Origin: Rathayibacter sp. VKM Ac-2856
GTDB lineage: Bacteria > Actinomycetota > Actinomycetes > Actinomycetales > Microbacteriaceae
Length of the DNA stretch: 64,000 nucleotides
Assembly (NCBI RefSeq): GCF_013205055.1
Contig: NZ_JABMLF010000002.1
Location: 532,858-596,857 of the forward strand
Direction: 5' to 3'
Positions within the stretch are counted from its first letter, which is position 1; each line of letters opens with the position of its first letter. The notes under the pieces were generated by a model, which ran no database searches, was not told the origin of the DNA, and was given only the letters and a program-made list of their open reading frames with translations. Positions 24,904 through 34,797 of this stretch are shown here, piece after piece. The translations under genes were made by a program, and so were the position numbers.

Positions 24904-25044
24904 TCAGCCCTCGGCCTTCGACGGCTTGCCCTCGGCGGGCAGCACCTCGACCGGGGTGTCGCGGGGATCCTCGCCCTCGGCCTGCGAGGGCTTGTCGGAC
25001 TGGTCGTCCGGGTCCTGGACGGGGCTCGGGCTCTGGTCGCTCAT
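24904..25044 (-). CDS. Small acidic hydrophilic protein, unknown
   Basis: A 46-residue protein rich in Pro, Asp, Glu, Ser and Lys (starts MSDQSPSPVQDPDDQSDKPS), with no hydrophobic segment, probably disordered. ATG at 25044 has a strong GGAGGG site and overlaps the stop of the YozE-like gene as ATGA, which supports expression as one message. I do not recognise a family. Such tails resemble small stress-associated proteins of actinobacteria, but that is only an impression. Confidence 0.65.
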   Translation of the reverse strand: MSDQSPSPVQDPDDQSDKPSQAEGEDPRDTPVEVLPAEGKPSKAEG

Positions 25045-25283
25045 CGAAGTCCCTCCGGCTCGTCCGAGGTGGCGGACGGCTCGGGGTGCGCCTCGAACTC
25101 CATCCAGGCCCGCTCGAGCGAGGCCTGCGCCGTGGCGGGCTCGCTCGCGAAGTAGCCGTCGTAGATGGCGCGTCCGCCGTGCTCCGGCAGGTCGCCGCGG
25201 CCGGCGTAGGTCTGTGCGAGCTCGCCGACCTCGTCGTCCCTCTTCTCCTGGTCCCGCAACCACGCGGGGAAGGTCTGCGTCAT
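25041..25283 (-). CDS. YozE SAM-like family protein
   Basis: An 80-residue cytoplasmic protein. The opening FPAWLRDQEKRDDEVGELA and the later YDGYFASEPATAQASLERAW match the YozE/DUF1250 sterile-alpha-motif-like fold (usual length 70-80), extended by a short Pro/Glu tail. ATG at 25283 starts at a normal distance from the divergent GrpB gene. It is coupled to the small acidic protein gene. The family has no known function. Confidence 0.75.
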   Translation of the reverse strand: MTQTFPAWLRDQEKRDDEVGELAQTYAGRGDLPEHGGRAIYDGYFASEPATAQASLERAWMEFEAHPEPSATSDEPEGLR

Positions 25284-25398
25284 GGTGACACCTCTCTCTC
25301 CTGCCTCCAGACAATCCCTCCCGCCGACCGGCTGCAAGCCCTTGCCCCCGGCGTTCGCCCCTCGCGATCACGCGCCGAGGCGATGCGAGGATGCCGTC

Positions 25399-25959
25399 AT
25401 GCCCCGCACCGAGCACCCCCGCCGACCGGACGTCACCGCCGTCGAGATCATCGGCGGCGCCGAGCCGCTCACGGTCGGGCTGCGGGAGTACGACGCCGGC
25501 TGGCCGAGCGTCTTCCGCGAGCACGAGCGGCGGATCACGGACGCTCTCGCGGGCCTGGACGTCGCGATCGAGCACATCGGCTCCACCGCGGTGCCCGGAC
25601 TCGCCGCGAAGCCGATCGTCGACGTCGTCGTCGCGGTCCCCGACATCACCGCCGAGGAGGACCACGTCGCCCCGCTGCTCGCCGCCGGCTACCTGCTGCG
25701 GGTGCGCGAGCCCGGTCACCGCCTCGTCCGCACCCCCGAGCGCGACGTGCACGTGCACCTCTACGGCCGCGGCGACCCGGCGATCGACGAGTACCTCCTC
25801 CTCCGCGACCACCTCCGCCGCGACCCCGCCGACCGCGCCCTCTACGAGTCCACGAAGCGCGCCCTGATGCAGCGCCCCTGGCACGACATGAACGCCTACT
25901 CCGACGCCAAGACCGCCGTCATCGCCACCCTCAAGGCCCGAGCCCGCGCGGCCGAGTAG
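25399..25959 (+). CDS. GrpB family protein (nucleotidyltransferase fold)
   Basis: A 186-residue protein of the GrpB/DUF157 family. The defining motif EHIGSTAVPGLAAKPIVDVVVAV is read across residues 55-77: the GST and the paired Asp form a nucleotidyltransferase-like site. HLYGRGDPAIDEYLLLRDHLR follows, also typical. It begins with an ATG that has GCGAGGA upstream. Some members are fused to dephospho-CoA kinase; the standalone form has no assigned reaction. Confidence 0.88.
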   Translation: MPRTEHPRRPDVTAVEIIGGAEPLTVGLREYDAGWPSVFREHERRITDALAGLDVAIEHIGSTAVPGLAAKPIVDVVVAVPDITAEEDHVAPLLAAGYLLRVREPGHRLVRTPERDVHVHLYGRGDPAIDEYLLLRDHLRRDPADRALYESTKRALMQRPWHDMNAYSDAKTAVIATLKARARAAE

Positions 25960-25988
25960 CCCCCTCCACGCCGAACGACCACCCCCCT

Positions 25989-26285
25989 GCATGCTGGTCG
26001 AGTAGCCCCCTCCACGCCGATCGACCACCCCCCTGCATGCTGGTCGAGTAGCCCGCGCAGCGGGCGTATCGAGACCCACCCACCGACCGCGCGCAGGTCT
26101 CGATACGCCGCGTGCCGCGGCTACTCGACCAGCATGTTCCGGCTCCATGCATGCCGACCCGCCCGCACCGCTGGCCCCCTGCATGCTGGTCGAGTAGCCC
26201 GCACCGCGGGCGTATCGAGACCCACCCACCGACCGAGCGCAGGTCTCGATACGCCGCGTCCCGCGGCTGCTCGACCAGCCTGTTC
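25989..26285. repeat. Family A repeat cluster
   Basis: Several copies: tandem left halves at about 25989 and 26036, a complete element to about 26145, then another left half at about 26182 and a right half ending near 26283. It fills the 404-base gap between the GrpB and permease genes. I see no gene in it. The tail of the permease leader is Pro/Arg-rich noncoding sequence. Confidence 0.85.
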
Positions 26286-26363
26286 CGGCCGCATCGCGCA
26301 CCCACCCGCGCGCCGCCGCGCCCGCCGGCCAGGACCGCCCCCGCGCGGGAGTACCGTGACGCC

Positions 26364-27899
26364 ATGACAGCGCAGGACGACATCGACGCGGAGCACGCGC
26401 CCGCCAAGGACTTCTCGCACGAGCAGGAGGGCTACCAGCACGGTCTGAAGCCCCGCCAGCTGCAGATGATCGCGATCGGCGGCGCGATCGGCACCGGCCT
26501 CTTCCTCGGCGCCGGCGGCCGCCTCAACTCGGCGGGCCCGGCCCTCGCGATCGCCTACCTGGTCGCCGGCGTCTTCGCCTTCTTCATCCTCCGCGCCCTC
26601 GGCGAGCTCGTCCTGCACCGCCCGTCGTCGGGGTCGTTCATCTCCTACGCCCGCGAGTTCTACGGCGAGAAGTTCGCCTACGCGGCCGGCTGGATGTACT
26701 TCCTCAACTGGGCGATGACCTCCATCGTCGACACCACCGCCGTCGCCGTGTACCTCAAGTACTGGTCGGCCTTCACGGCCGCGCCGCAGTGGCTCCTCGC
26801 CCTGATCGCGCTGCTCGTGGTCCTCGCCGCGAACATGGTCGCGGTCAAGGTCTTCGGCGAGCTCGAGTTCTGGTTCGCCCTGATCAAGGTGACGGCGCTG
26901 GTCGCCTTCCTCGTCGTCGCGCTGATCTGGCTCGTCTTCGCCTTCCCGGTGCAGGCCGGCGGCGAGACCGTGCAGACCGGCGTCACGATCCTCAGCGACA
27001 ACGGCGGCATCCTGCCCAACGGCCTGCTGCCCGCGGTCCTCGTGATGCAGGGCGTCGTCTTCGCGTACGCCGCGATCGAGCTGGTCGGCACCGCCTCCGG
27101 CGAGACGCAGGACACCGAGAAGGTGATCCCCCGCGCGATCAACTCGGTCATCTTCCGCATCGCGATCTTCTACGTCGGCTCGATCGTCCTGCTCTCGCTG
27201 CTGCTGCCGTACACCGCCTACAAGGAGGGCGAGAGCCCCTTCGTCACCTTCTTCTCCTCCATCGGCGGCCCCGAGGTCGGCACGATCGCCGGCTCGATCA
27301 TGAACTTCGTCGTCCTCACCGCCGCCCTCTCCTCGCTCAACGCCGGCCTCTACTCCACCGGCCGCGCGCTGCACTCGATGGGCATGAACGGCTCCGCCCC
27401 GAAGTGGACCACCCGGATGTCGCGCGGCGGCGTGCCCTACGCGGGCATCCTGCTCACCGCGACCTTCACGGTGGCGGGCGTCGCGCTCAACTACTTCGTG
27501 CCGAGTCAGGCGTTCGAGATCGCGCTCAACATCGCGAGCCTGGGCATCATCACGGCGTGGGGCACGATCATCCTCTGCCAGATGCGGCTGCGGCAGTGGG
27601 CGAAGAAGGGACTCGCGAAGGAGCCGTCGTTCAAGCTCCCCGGCGCCCCCGTCACCGCCTGGCTGACCCTCGTCTTCCTGGCCGTCGTGCTCGTGCTGAT
27701 GGCGATCGACTTCCCGGTCGGCACCCTCACCATCGCGTCCCTGGTGATCATCGTGCCGCTGCTCGTCGCCGGCTGGTTCCTGCAGCGCGGCCGCATCCTC
27801 CGCATCGCGCAGCTGCGCGACGGCGTGACCGGTCCGTTCCCGGTCACCGGTCGCGACCCCGCGGCGCGGGTCCGGCGCGACACCGACGACAAGGACTGA
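26364..27899 (+). CDS. Amino acid permease, AAT family
   Basis: A 511-residue inner membrane permease of the APC superfamily with 12 hydrophobic segments. The family start [20 protein letters not shown] (about residues 28-47) and [18 protein letters not shown] place it with AnsP, CycA and GabP-type proton symporters. A further motif is [19 protein letters not shown]. The acidic N-terminus and charged C-terminal tail are cytoplasmic. ATG at 26364 has only a weak GGGAG. The specific amino acid (asparagine, serine/alanine or other) cannot be fixed from sequence alone. Confidence 0.92.
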   Translation: MTAQDDIDAEHAPAKDFSHEQEGYQHGLKPRQLQMIAIGGAIGTGLFLGAGGRLNSAGPALAIAYLVAGVFAFFILRALGELVLHRPSSGSFISYAREFYGEKFAYAAGWMYFLNWAMTSIVDTTAVAVYLKYWSAFTAAPQWLLALIALLVVLAANMVAVKVFGELEFWFALIKVTALVAFLVVALIWLVFAFPVQAGGETVQTGVTILSDNGGILPNGLLPAVLVMQGVVFAYAAIELVGTASGETQDTEKVIPRAINSVIFRIAIFYVGSIVLLSLLLPYTAYKEGESPFVTFFSSIGGPEVGTIAGSIMNFVVLTAALSSLNAGLYSTGRALHSMGMNGSAPKWTTRMSRGGVPYAGILLTATFTVAGVALNYFVPSQAFEIALNIASLGIITAWGTIILCQMRLRQWAKKGLAKEPSFKLPGAPVTAWLTLVFLAVVLVLMAIDFPVGTLTIASLVIIVPLLVAGWFLQRGRILRIAQLRDGVTGPFPVTGRDPAARVRRDTDDKD

Positions 27900-28007
27900 C
27901 CGCCGACAAGGAGCGACCGCCGACCGGGAGCGACCGCCGACCCGCGCGGGCGCTCCCCGTTACTCTCGATCGCGCGGGCGCCCACGCGCCGGCGGGACGG
28001 GAGCGGC

Positions 28008-28754
28008 ATGGCCACGGTGGACTCCGCGGAGCGGCGCGCGCGCCTGATCGAGCTGCTCGAGCGCGACGGGGCGATCCGCCTCGACGACGCGGCGGCCGAG
28101 CTGGACGTCTCCACGATGACCGTCCGCCGCGACCTGGCCGACCTCGAGGCGGAGGGCCTGCTCAGCCGGGTCCGCGGCGGCGCGGTCGCCGCCCTCCGCC
28201 CGCGCCCCTTCGCCGAGCGCCTGGCCGCCGGAGCCGCCGCCAAGCGCGAGATCGCGCGGAAGGCGGTGGCCCTGCTGCCCGACTCCGGCGCGATCGCCGT
28301 CGATGCCTCCTCCACCGCGGGCACCCTCCTCGGCGCCGCCCCGGAGTCGCCACGGCTCCTGATCGCCACGAACTCCCTGGAGAACCACGCCTCGGCGCGC
28401 GCCACCCGCGCCCGCGTCGTCCTGATCGGCGGCGAGCTGCAGGCCGAGACCGACAGCTTCGTCGGTCCGCTCGCCTGCGCCGGCGCGGCCGAGCTGCACT
28501 ACGACCGCTTCTTCACCTCCGCCTCGGCCGTCACCCGCGCGGGCACGAGCGAGGTGACTCTGGAGGAGGCGCAGGTGAAGCGCGTCCTCGTGCAGGCGTC
28601 CGCCGAGACGGTGCTCCTGGTCGACTCGTCCAAGCTCGAGCGCTCGGCCCTCGCCCGCGCGCTGGACTGGGACGCGATCGCCGTCCTCGTGACCGAGCTC
28701 GACCCGGCCGACCCGCGACTCGACCCCTTCCGCGGCCTCGCCGACGTCCGCTGA
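28008..28754 (+). CDS. DeoR/GlpR-family transcriptional regulator
   Basis: A 248-residue repressor. The winged helix near residues 7-60 contains ERRARLIELLERDGAIRLDD and STMTVRRDLADLEAEGLLSR, the DeoR signature. The C-terminal sensor domain (DeoRC) has GAIAVDASSTAGTLL and the late LLVDSSKLERSALAR, which normally binds phosphorylated sugars. ATG at 28008 has GGGAG. It directly precedes the rhamnose operon and the operator-like palindrome at 28809-28824, so it is the probable rhamnose repressor. Confidence 0.93.
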   Translation: MATVDSAERRARLIELLERDGAIRLDDAAAELDVSTMTVRRDLADLEAEGLLSRVRGGAVAALRPRPFAERLAAGAAAKREIARKAVALLPDSGAIAVDASSTAGTLLGAAPESPRLLIATNSLENHASARATRARVVLIGGELQAETDSFVGPLACAGAAELHYDRFFTSASAVTRAGTSEVTLEEAQVKRVLVQASAETVLLVDSSKLERSALARALDWDAIAVLVTELDPADPRLDPFRGLADVR

Positions 28755-28778
28755 CGCCGTCGACCGGCGCGATCCGCA

Positions 28779-28824
28779 TTGACCGTCACGACCGGGCCTG
28801 TTAGCTTCTGTGATAGTTAACACA
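28779..28824 (+). promoter_or_regulatory. Rhamnose operon promoter and operator
   Basis: TTGACC (28779-28784) and TAGCTT (28802-28807), 17 bases apart, form a plausible promoter. Overlapping the start point is TGTGATAGTTAACACA (28809-28824), an imperfect palindrome with 12 of 16 symmetric positions and a central AT-rich core, fit for a DeoR-type regulator. The ATG follows at 28849 with GGAG. Confidence 0.65.
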
Positions 28825-28848
28825 CTCGTTCAACCAGACGGAGAAGTC

Positions 28849-30882
28849 ATGGCCTCGACCGCCGCAGAGCTCATCGCCCGCTCGAACCGCCTCGGGGCCG
28901 ACCCGCGCAACACGAACTACGCGGGCGGCAACACCTCCGCGAAGGGCGTCGAGACCGACCCCGTCACCGGCGAGCCCGTCGAGCTGCTCTGGGTCAAGGG
29001 CTCCGGCGGCGACCTCGGCACGCTCACTGAGTCGGGCCTCGCTGTCCTGCGCCTCGACCGCCTCCGCGCACTGACGAACGTCTACCCCGGTGTCGACCGC
29101 GAGGACGAGATGGTCGCCGCCTTCGACTTCACTCTGCACGGCAAGGGCGGCGCCGCCCCCTCGATCGACACCGCGATGCACGGCCTCGTCGACGCCGCGC
29201 ACGTCGACCACCTGCACCCCGACTCCGGCATCGCCTTCGCGACCGCCGCCGACGGCGAGCGCCTGACTGCCGAGGCCTTCGGCGGCACCGTCGCCTGGGT
29301 CCCGTGGCGCCGCCCCGGCTTCCAGCTCGGCCTCGACATCGCCGCGATCAAGGAGGCCAACCCCGACGTGATCGGCGCGATCCTCGGCGGCCACGGCATC
29401 ACCGCCTGGGGCGACACCAGCGAGGAGGCGGAGGCCAACTCCCTGCGCATCATCGAGACCGCGAGCGCCTACATCGCCGAGCACGGGCGTCCCGAGCCCT
29501 TCGGTCCCGCCCTCGAGGGCTTCGCCGCGCTTCCGGAGGAGGAGCGACGCGCCAAGGCCGCCGCGCTCGCCCCGCACCTGCGCGCGATCGCCTCGCACGA
29601 CCGCCCGCAGGTCGGCCACTTCACCGACTCCGCCGAGGTCCTCGACTTCCTCGCGAGCACCGAGCACCCGCGCCTGGCCGCCCTCGGCACCTCCTGCCCC
29701 GACCACTTCCTCCGCACCAAGGTCAAGCCGCTGCTCGTCGACCTGCCGGCCACCGCCTCGGTCGAGGAGATCCTCGAGCGCCTCCCCGCGCTGCACGAGG
29801 CGTACCGCGCCGACTACCGCGCGTACTACGACGCACACGCGACGCCGGAGAGCCCCGCGATCCGCGGCGCCGACCCGCTGATCGTGCTCGTGCCGGGCGT
29901 CGGCATGTTCTCCTACGGCGCCAACAAGCAGACGGCGCGCGTCGCCGGCGAGTTCTACGTCAACGCGATCAACGTGATGCGCGGCGCCGAGGCCATCTCG
30001 ACCTACGCGCCGATCGACGAGGCCGAGAAGTTCCGCATCGAGTACTGGTCGCTCGAGGAGGCGAAGCTGCAGCGGATGCCGAAGCCCAAGCCCCTCGCCT
30101 CCCGCATCGCCCTCGTGACCGGCGCCGCCTCCGGCATCGGCAAGGCGATCGCCACCCGCCTCGCCGCCGAGGGCGCCTGCGTCGTCGTCGCCGACCTCGA
30201 CCTGGCCAAGGCGCAGGCCGCGGCCGCCGAGCTCGGCTCGACCGACGTCGCGGTGGGGGTCGCGGCGAACGTGTCCGACGCCGCCGCCGTGAAGGCCGCG
30301 ATCGACGCCACCGTCCTCGCCTTCGGCGGGCTCGACCTGGTCGTCAACAACGCCGGCCTCTCGCTCTCGAAGTCGCTCTTCGACACCACCGAGGCCGACT
30401 GGGACCTGCAGCACGACGTGATGGCGAAGGGCTCGTTCCTCGTCTCGCAGGCGGCGGCCCGGGTGCTGGTGGACCAGAAGCTCGGCGGCGACATCGTCTA
30501 CATCTCCTCGAAGAACTCGGTCTTCGCCGGCCCCAACAACATCGCCTACTCCGCAACGAAGGCCGACCAGGCCCACCAGGTCCGCCTGCTGGCCGCCGAG
30601 CTCGGCGAGCACGGCATCAAGGTCAACGGGATCAACCCCGACGGCGTCGTCCGCGGCTCCGGCATCTTCGCCTCCGGCTGGGGCGCGAACCGCGCCAAGA
30701 CCTACGGCATCGACGAGGAGGACCTGGGCGCGTTCTACGCGAAGCGCACCATCCTCAAGCGCGAGGTCGTCCCCGAGAACGTCGCCAACGCCGTCTTCGC
30801 CCTCTGCACCTCCGACTTCTCCCACACCACGGGGCTGCATGTTCCCGTGGATGCGGGCGTGGCTGCGGCCTTCCTGCGATGA
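28849..30882 (+). CDS. Bifunctional rhamnulose-1-phosphate aldolase / short-chain dehydrogenase
   Basis: A 677-residue fusion. The N-terminal class II aldolase domain (to about residue 400) has the zinc ligands in AHVDHLHPDSG (His 118, 121, 123) and would split L-rhamnulose 1-phosphate into dihydroxyacetone phosphate and L-lactaldehyde. The C-terminal SDR (about 412-677) has TGAASGIG (424-431) and YSATK (Tyr 567, Lys 571) and would oxidise the L-lactaldehyde to lactate. An upstream in-frame GTG at 28810 lies in the operator and is not used. The kinase and lactate dehydrogenase genes downstream complete the route. Confidence 0.95.
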   Translation: MASTAAELIARSNRLGADPRNTNYAGGNTSAKGVETDPVTGEPVELLWVKGSGGDLGTLTESGLAVLRLDRLRALTNVYPGVDREDEMVAAFDFTLHGKGGAAPSIDTAMHGLVDAAHVDHLHPDSGIAFATAADGERLTAEAFGGTVAWVPWRRPGFQLGLDIAAIKEANPDVIGAILGGHGITAWGDTSEEAEANSLRIIETASAYIAEHGRPEPFGPALEGFAALPEEERRAKAAALAPHLRAIASHDRPQVGHFTDSAEVLDFLASTEHPRLAALGTSCPDHFLRTKVKPLLVDLPATASVEEILERLPALHEAYRADYRAYYDAHATPESPAIRGADPLIVLVPGVGMFSYGANKQTARVAGEFYVNAINVMRGAEAISTYAPIDEAEKFRIEYWSLEEAKLQRMPKPKPLASRIALVTGAASGIGKAIATRLAAEGACVVVADLDLAKAQAAAAELGSTDVAVGVAANVSDAAAVKAAIDATVLAFGGLDLVVNNAGLSLSKSLFDTTEADWDLQHDVMAKGSFLVSQAAARVLVDQKLGGDIVYISSKNSVFAGPNNIAYSATKADQAHQVRLLAAELGEHGIKVNGINPDGVVRGSGIFASGWGANRAKTYGIDEEDLGAFYAKRTILKREVVPENVANAVFALCTSDFSHTTGLHVPVDAGVAAAFLR

Positions 30883-31012
30883 CATCGTCATCGCGGGAAC
30901 GCCGCAGCATCGCCCGAAAGGCGGCAGCCCTCGGCCCGGAAGACCGCGGAACGCGACGGCGACCCTCAATGGGTCGCATCCTGCCGAAGGCACCGACAAG
31001 AGGGGTCCTCCG

Positions 31013-32455
31013 ATGAAGGCCGTCGCCGCCGTCGACCTGGGCGCCACCAGCGGACGCGTCATCCTCGGCTACGTCGGCCACGACGAGCTGCGGATGCGGC
31101 ACGTCGCGCGCTTCCCGAACCAGCCGGTGCGCGTCCACGAGGGCGGCGACTCCGCGCTGCACTGGAACATCCTGGAGCTGCACCGCTCGCTCACGACCGG
31201 GCTGACGAACGCCCTCCGCGACGAGCCCGAGGTCGTCTCGATCGGCATCGACTCCTGGGCCGTCGACTACGCCCTGCTGCGCCGGGGGCGGATGCTCGGC
31301 ACGCCGTACCACTACCGCGACGAGCGGACGGCGCGCGGCGTCGCCGACGTGCACGCGCGCATCGACGCGGAGGAGCTCTACCGGCGGAACGGCCTGCAGC
31401 ACCTGCCGTTCAACACGCTGTTCCAGCTCGCCGCCGAGCGCGACGCCCTCGCCCTCGCCGACCAGGCGCTGCTCGTGCCCGACCTGATCGGCTACTGGCT
31501 GACCGGCGTCGCGGCGACCGAGATCACCAACGCCTCCACCACGGGTCTGCTCGACCCGACCACCCGCGCGTGGGACCACGACCTCCTCGCGCGCCTCGAT
31601 CTGCCGCTCGGGATCCTCGCACCCCTGATCGAGCCGGGTTCCCGGCTCGGCACGCTCCTGCCCGCCGTCGCCGCCGATCTCGGCGCGCCGGCCGGCCTGG
31701 GCGTCGTCGCGGTCGGCTCGCACGACACGGCCTCGGCCGTCGTCGCGGTGCCGGCCGCGCACGAGGAGTTCGCGTACATCTCCAGTGGCACCTGGTCGCT
31801 CGTCGGCGTCGAACTCGAGAAGCCGGTGGTCTCGCTGGAGGGTCGGGCCGCCAACTTCACCAATGAGGGCGGCGTCGACGGGCGGGTCAGATTCCTGAAG
31901 AACGTCTCCGGGCTGTGGCTGCTCTCGGAGTCGGTCCGCACCTGGGAGCGCAGCACCGGCGAGCAGATCGACCTCCCCGAGCTGCTGCGGCAGGCCGCGG
32001 CGATCCGCGGTCCGATCACGACGTTCGACCCCGCCGACGAGCGCTTCCTCGCCCCCGGCAACATGCCCGGCCGGATCGTCGAGTGGTGCGTCGAGCGCGG
32101 TCTCGCGCAGCCGCGCACCCGGCCCGAGTTCGTCCGCTCGATCCTGGAGTCGCTCGCCGAGGCCTACGCGAGCACCCTCGCCGACGCCGTGCGGCTGAGC
32201 GGCAAGCGGGTCCGCACGATCCACATCGTCGGCGGCGGCTCGCAGAACGAGCTGCTCTGCCAGCTGACCGCCGACCGCACCGGGCTCCCGGTCGAGGCCG
32301 GCCCCACCGAGGCCACCGCGATCGGCAACATCATCGTCCAGGCGCGCGCCCAGGGCCTCGTCAGCGGCTCGCTCGAGTCGCTGCGCTCGCTCGTGCGCCG
32401 GGCCTTCCCGCCGGTGCGCTACGAACCCCGTTCCTCCTCCCCCGAGAAAGGCTGA
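31013..32455 (+). CDS. rhaB: Rhamnulokinase
   Basis: A 480-residue FGGY-family sugar kinase that phosphorylates L-rhamnulose at C1. Evidence: the N-terminal phosphate loop [15 protein letters not shown] (residues 4-18), [12 protein letters not shown], the substrate region [14 protein letters not shown] typical of Rha[13 protein letters not shown], and the C-terminal adenosine motif [20 protein letters not shown]. It lies 130 bases after the aldolase/dehydrogenase gene; that gap shows no gene. Confidence 0.95.
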   Translation: MKAVAAVDLGATSGRVILGYVGHDELRMRHVARFPNQPVRVHEGGDSALHWNILELHRSLTTGLTNALRDEPEVVSIGIDSWAVDYALLRRGRMLGTPYHYRDERTARGVADVHARIDAEELYRRNGLQHLPFNTLFQLAAERDALALADQALLVPDLIGYWLTGVAATEITNASTTGLLDPTTRAWDHDLLARLDLPLGILAPLIEPGSRLGTLLPAVAADLGAPAGLGVVAVGSHDTASAVVAVPAAHEEFAYISSGTWSLVGVELEKPVVSLEGRAANFTNEGGVDGRVRFLKNVSGLWLLSESVRTWERSTGEQIDLPELLRQAAAIRGPITTFDPADERFLAPGNMPGRIVEWCVERGLAQPRTRPEFVRSILESLAEAYASTLADAVRLSGKRVRTIHIVGGGSQNELLCQLTADRTGLPVEAGPTEATAIGNIIVQARAQGLVSGSLESLRSLVRRAFPPVRYEPRSSSPEKG

Positions 32456-32460
32456 CCAGC

Positions 32461-33699
32461 ATGGTCCAGCGCCAGTTCCCGAAGCCCGTCGAGCTGCTCG
32501 AGTACCTGAGCTTCAAGAAGCCCGAGCTCGACGGCCGCAAGCGCCGCCTCGACGCCGCGCTCACCATCGAGGACCTCCGCACCATCGCGAAGCGCCGCAC
32601 GCCGAAGGCCGCCTTCGACTACACCGACGGCTCCGCGGAGGGCGAGATCTCGATCGCCCGCGCCCGCCAGGCCTTCGAGGACGTGGAGTTCCACCCCCAG
32701 GTGCTCCGCGACGTCGCCGCCGTCGACACCACTGCGACCGTGCTCGGCGCGCCGTCGGCGATGCCGTTCGGGATCGCGCCGACCGGCTTCACCCGCCTGA
32801 TGCAGACCGAGGGCGAGACCGCGGGCGCCGGAGCGGCAGCCGCGGCGGGCATCCCCTTCACCCTCTCCACGCTCGGCACCACGTCGATCGAGAACGTCAA
32901 GAAGGCCAACCCGCACGGCCGCAACTGGTTCCAGCTCTACGTGATGCGCGACCGCGAGATCTCCTACGGCCTGGTCGAGCGCGCCGCCGCCGCCGGCTAC
33001 GAGACCCTCTTCTTCACCGTGGACACCCCGGTCGCCGGGGCGCGGCTGCGGGACAAGCGCAACGGCTTCTCGATCCCGCCGCAGCTCACCGTCGGCACCG
33101 TCCTCGACGCGCTGCCGCGGCCGTGGTGGTGGTTCGACTTCCTCACCACGCAGAAGCTCGAGTTCGCCTCGCTCAGCGCGACCGGCGGGACCGTCGGCGA
33201 CCTGCTCGACCTCGCCATGGACCCCACCATCAGCTTCGAGGACCTGAAGGTCATCCGCGAGATGTGGCCCGGCAAGCTCGTCATCAAGGGCGTGCAGAGC
33301 GTCGAGGACGCCCACAAGTTCGCCGACTTCGGCGTCGACGGCATCGTCCTGTCGAACCACGGCGGCCGCCAGCTCGACCGCGCGCCGATCCCCTTCCACC
33401 TGCTGCCCGAGGTCGTCCGCGAGGTCGGCACCGACACCGAGGTGATGGTCGACACCGGCATCATGAACGGCGCCGACATCGTCTCCTCGATCGCCCTGGG
33501 TGCGAAGTTCACCCTGATCGGCCGCGCCTACCTCTACGGCCTGATGGCCGGCGGCCGCCAGGGCGTCGACCGCACCATCGCGATCCTCTCCGACCAGATC
33601 GTCCGCACCATGAAGCTCCTCGGCGCCCACTCCCTCGAGGAGCTCACCCCCGCCCACGTCACCCAGCTCGAGCGCCTGCAGCCCCGCCCCCGAGCCTGA
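32461..33699 (+). CDS. lldD: FMN-dependent L-lactate dehydrogenase
   Basis: A 412-residue alpha-hydroxyacid oxidase. It carries the FMN domain start [13 protein letters not shown], the glyoxylate/lactate oxidase motif [17 protein letters not shown], and the active site SNHGGRQLD, with catalytic His 300 and Arg 303. [21 protein letters not shown] phosphate-binding stretch follows. It starts 5 bases after the kinase stop, so it is in the rhamnose operon. It oxidises the lactate made from L-lactaldehyde to pyruvate and feeds electrons to the membrane quinone pool. Confidence 0.93.
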   Translation: MVQRQFPKPVELLEYLSFKKPELDGRKRRLDAALTIEDLRTIAKRRTPKAAFDYTDGSAEGEISIARARQAFEDVEFHPQVLRDVAAVDTTATVLGAPSAMPFGIAPTGFTRLMQTEGETAGAGAAAAAGIPFTLSTLGTTSIENVKKANPHGRNWFQLYVMRDREISYGLVERAAAAGYETLFFTVDTPVAGARLRDKRNGFSIPPQLTVGTVLDALPRPWWWFDFLTTQKLEFASLSATGGTVGDLLDLAMDPTISFEDLKVIREMWPGKLVIKGVQSVEDAHKFADFGVDGIVLSNHGGRQLDRAPIPFHLLPEVVREVGTDTEVMVDTGIMNGADIVSSIALGAKFTLIGRAYLYGLMAGGRQGVDRTIAILSDQIVRTMKLLGAHSLEELTPAHVTQLERLQPRPRA

Positions 33700-33731
33700 C
33701 CGCCGCTGCGCCGGTCGAGCACCCGCCGCAG

Positions 33732-34192
33732 CATGCTGGTCGAGTAGCCGCCGCAGGCGGCGTATCGAGACCCACGTCCCTCGAACGGTGGATCTCGATA
33801 CGCCCGCTCCGCGGGCTACTCGATCAGCATGAAGGGGCCCGCCCTCGACAGGGCCGGCGGAGCATGCTGGTCGAGTAGCCGCCGCAGGCGGCGTATCGAG
33901 ACCCACGTCCATCGAACGGTGGATCTCTATACGCCCGCTCCGCGGGCTACTCGATCAGCATGGACGGGCCCGCCTCGCCTTCGACCAGGCCGCCGCAGGC
34001 GCCCCTTCATGCTGGTCGAGCAGCCGCCGCAAGCGCCCCCAGCATGCTGGTCGAGCAGCCGCCGCAGGCGCCCCCCCTCATGCTGGTCGAGTAGCCGCCG
34101 CAGGCGCCCCCCTCATGCTGGTCGAGTAGCCGCCGCAGGCGCCCCCCTCATGCTGGTCGAGTAGCCGCCGCAGGCGGCGTATCGAGACCCAC
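33732..34192. repeat. Family A repeat cluster with a 35-bp tandem array
   Basis: Two complete elements (33732-33830 and 33863-33962) share the same spacer-like centre (CCACGTCC, TCGAACGGTGGATCTC), so one is a copy of the other. They are followed by five left halves in direct tandem starting at 34008, 34043, 34079, 34114 and 34149 (period 35-36). Only the last continues into GGCGTATCGAGACCCAC. The whole gap 33700-34206 holds no gene I can support. Confidence 0.9.
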
Positions 34193-34206
34193 GCGCACAC
34201 AGCCTC

Positions 34207-34236
34207 TTGCCAGGAACAGCCGCGGCCCGCTACGGT
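34207..34236 (+). promoter_or_regulatory. Promoter of the 18-residue peptide gene
   Basis: TTGCCA (34207-34212) and TACGGT (34231-34236) are 18 bases apart, with a TSS expected near 34243, followed by AAAGGAG and ATG 34267. Confidence 0.55.
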
Positions 34237-34266
34237 CGTCGAACGCCACCACGAAAGGAGCCGACC

Positions 34267-34323
34267 ATGACGCACGCATCGCACTTCACCACCGCCGGCT
34301 TCTTCGGCGTCCTCTCCGACTGA
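34267..34323 (+). CDS. 18-residue peptide MTHASHFTTAGFFGVLSD
   Basis: A tiny open reading frame with a near-perfect AAAGGAG ribosome binding site 8 bases before the ATG and a promoter-like pair upstream. The leader CCACCACGAAAGGAGCCGACC closely resembles that of the 17-residue peptide gene at 39583 (ACACCACGAAAGGACACGCC). The peptide is mildly hydrophobic with two His. The 72-residue gene at 34568 follows in the same direction. It could be a leader peptide controlling that gene, or a small functional peptide. I do not recognise it. Confidence 0.5.
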   Translation: MTHASHFTTAGFFGVLSD

Positions 34324-34567
34324 CCGGTCGAGCCTCCCGCTCGTCATCGCTCAGACGGTGACGGCGCAGAAGAAGCTCCCGGTCCCGCGGCACCGCCGCA
34401 CGGACCGTCGTCCCGTCCCCGACCCGATCCCCGGGTCCCGCGCGTCGCCCCTCCGGCGACCGCCCCGCGCGCTCCGAGCGCGCTCCTCGCCGCGCCACCA
34501 GGCGCTCTCCGGCGCGCCCGCGCGCCACCGCCCGGCACCGACCGGGCCCCGCACGAAGGACACCATC

Positions 34568-34786
34568 GTGAACACCGCAGCGACACTCGTCGCCCGCCTC
34601 CCCCGACCCCGCACCGCACGCCTGCTCGACCGCCTCGCCCTCCGCGCGGGCATCGCCCTGGTGGCGTGGAGCACGCGCGAGCGCCGCCTCCCGCCCACCC
34701 ATGGGGAGGTCGCCGCCCTCCGCCGCGAGCGCGCCGCCCTGCACGAGCGCGAGCGCCGCACCGCCCTCCAGCGCATCCCGCGCTGA
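34568..34786 (+). CDS. Small basic protein, 72 residues, unknown
   Basis: From GTG at 34568 with GAAGGA seven bases upstream. The sequence is Arg-rich with a central short hydrophobic stretch (AGIALVAWST, residues 27-36) and a C-terminal charged helix (EVAALRRERAALHERERRTA) likely to be a short coiled coil. Unlike the long in-frame extension to 34358, which is Pro/Arg low-complexity sequence, this start has a good ribosome binding site. A perfect family C hairpin follows 11 bases after the stop. The family is not recognised. Confidence 0.6.
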   Translation: MNTAATLVARLPRPRTARLLDRLALRAGIALVAWSTRERRLPPTHGEVAALRRERAALHERERRTALQRIPR

Positions 34787-34797
34787 CCCCGCCCACA

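Noticed and set aside
34008..34192. Tandem 35-36-bp repeats (also at 63874-64000) as a possible CRISPR array
   Set aside because: The units abut with no unique spacers, the same sequence occurs singly at many gene ends, and no cas gene is present.
34358..34567. N-terminal extension of the 72-residue protein to 142 residues
   Set aside because: The added sequence is Pro/Arg low-complexity with no ribosome binding site at its start, whereas GTG 34568 has GAAGGA at the right distance.
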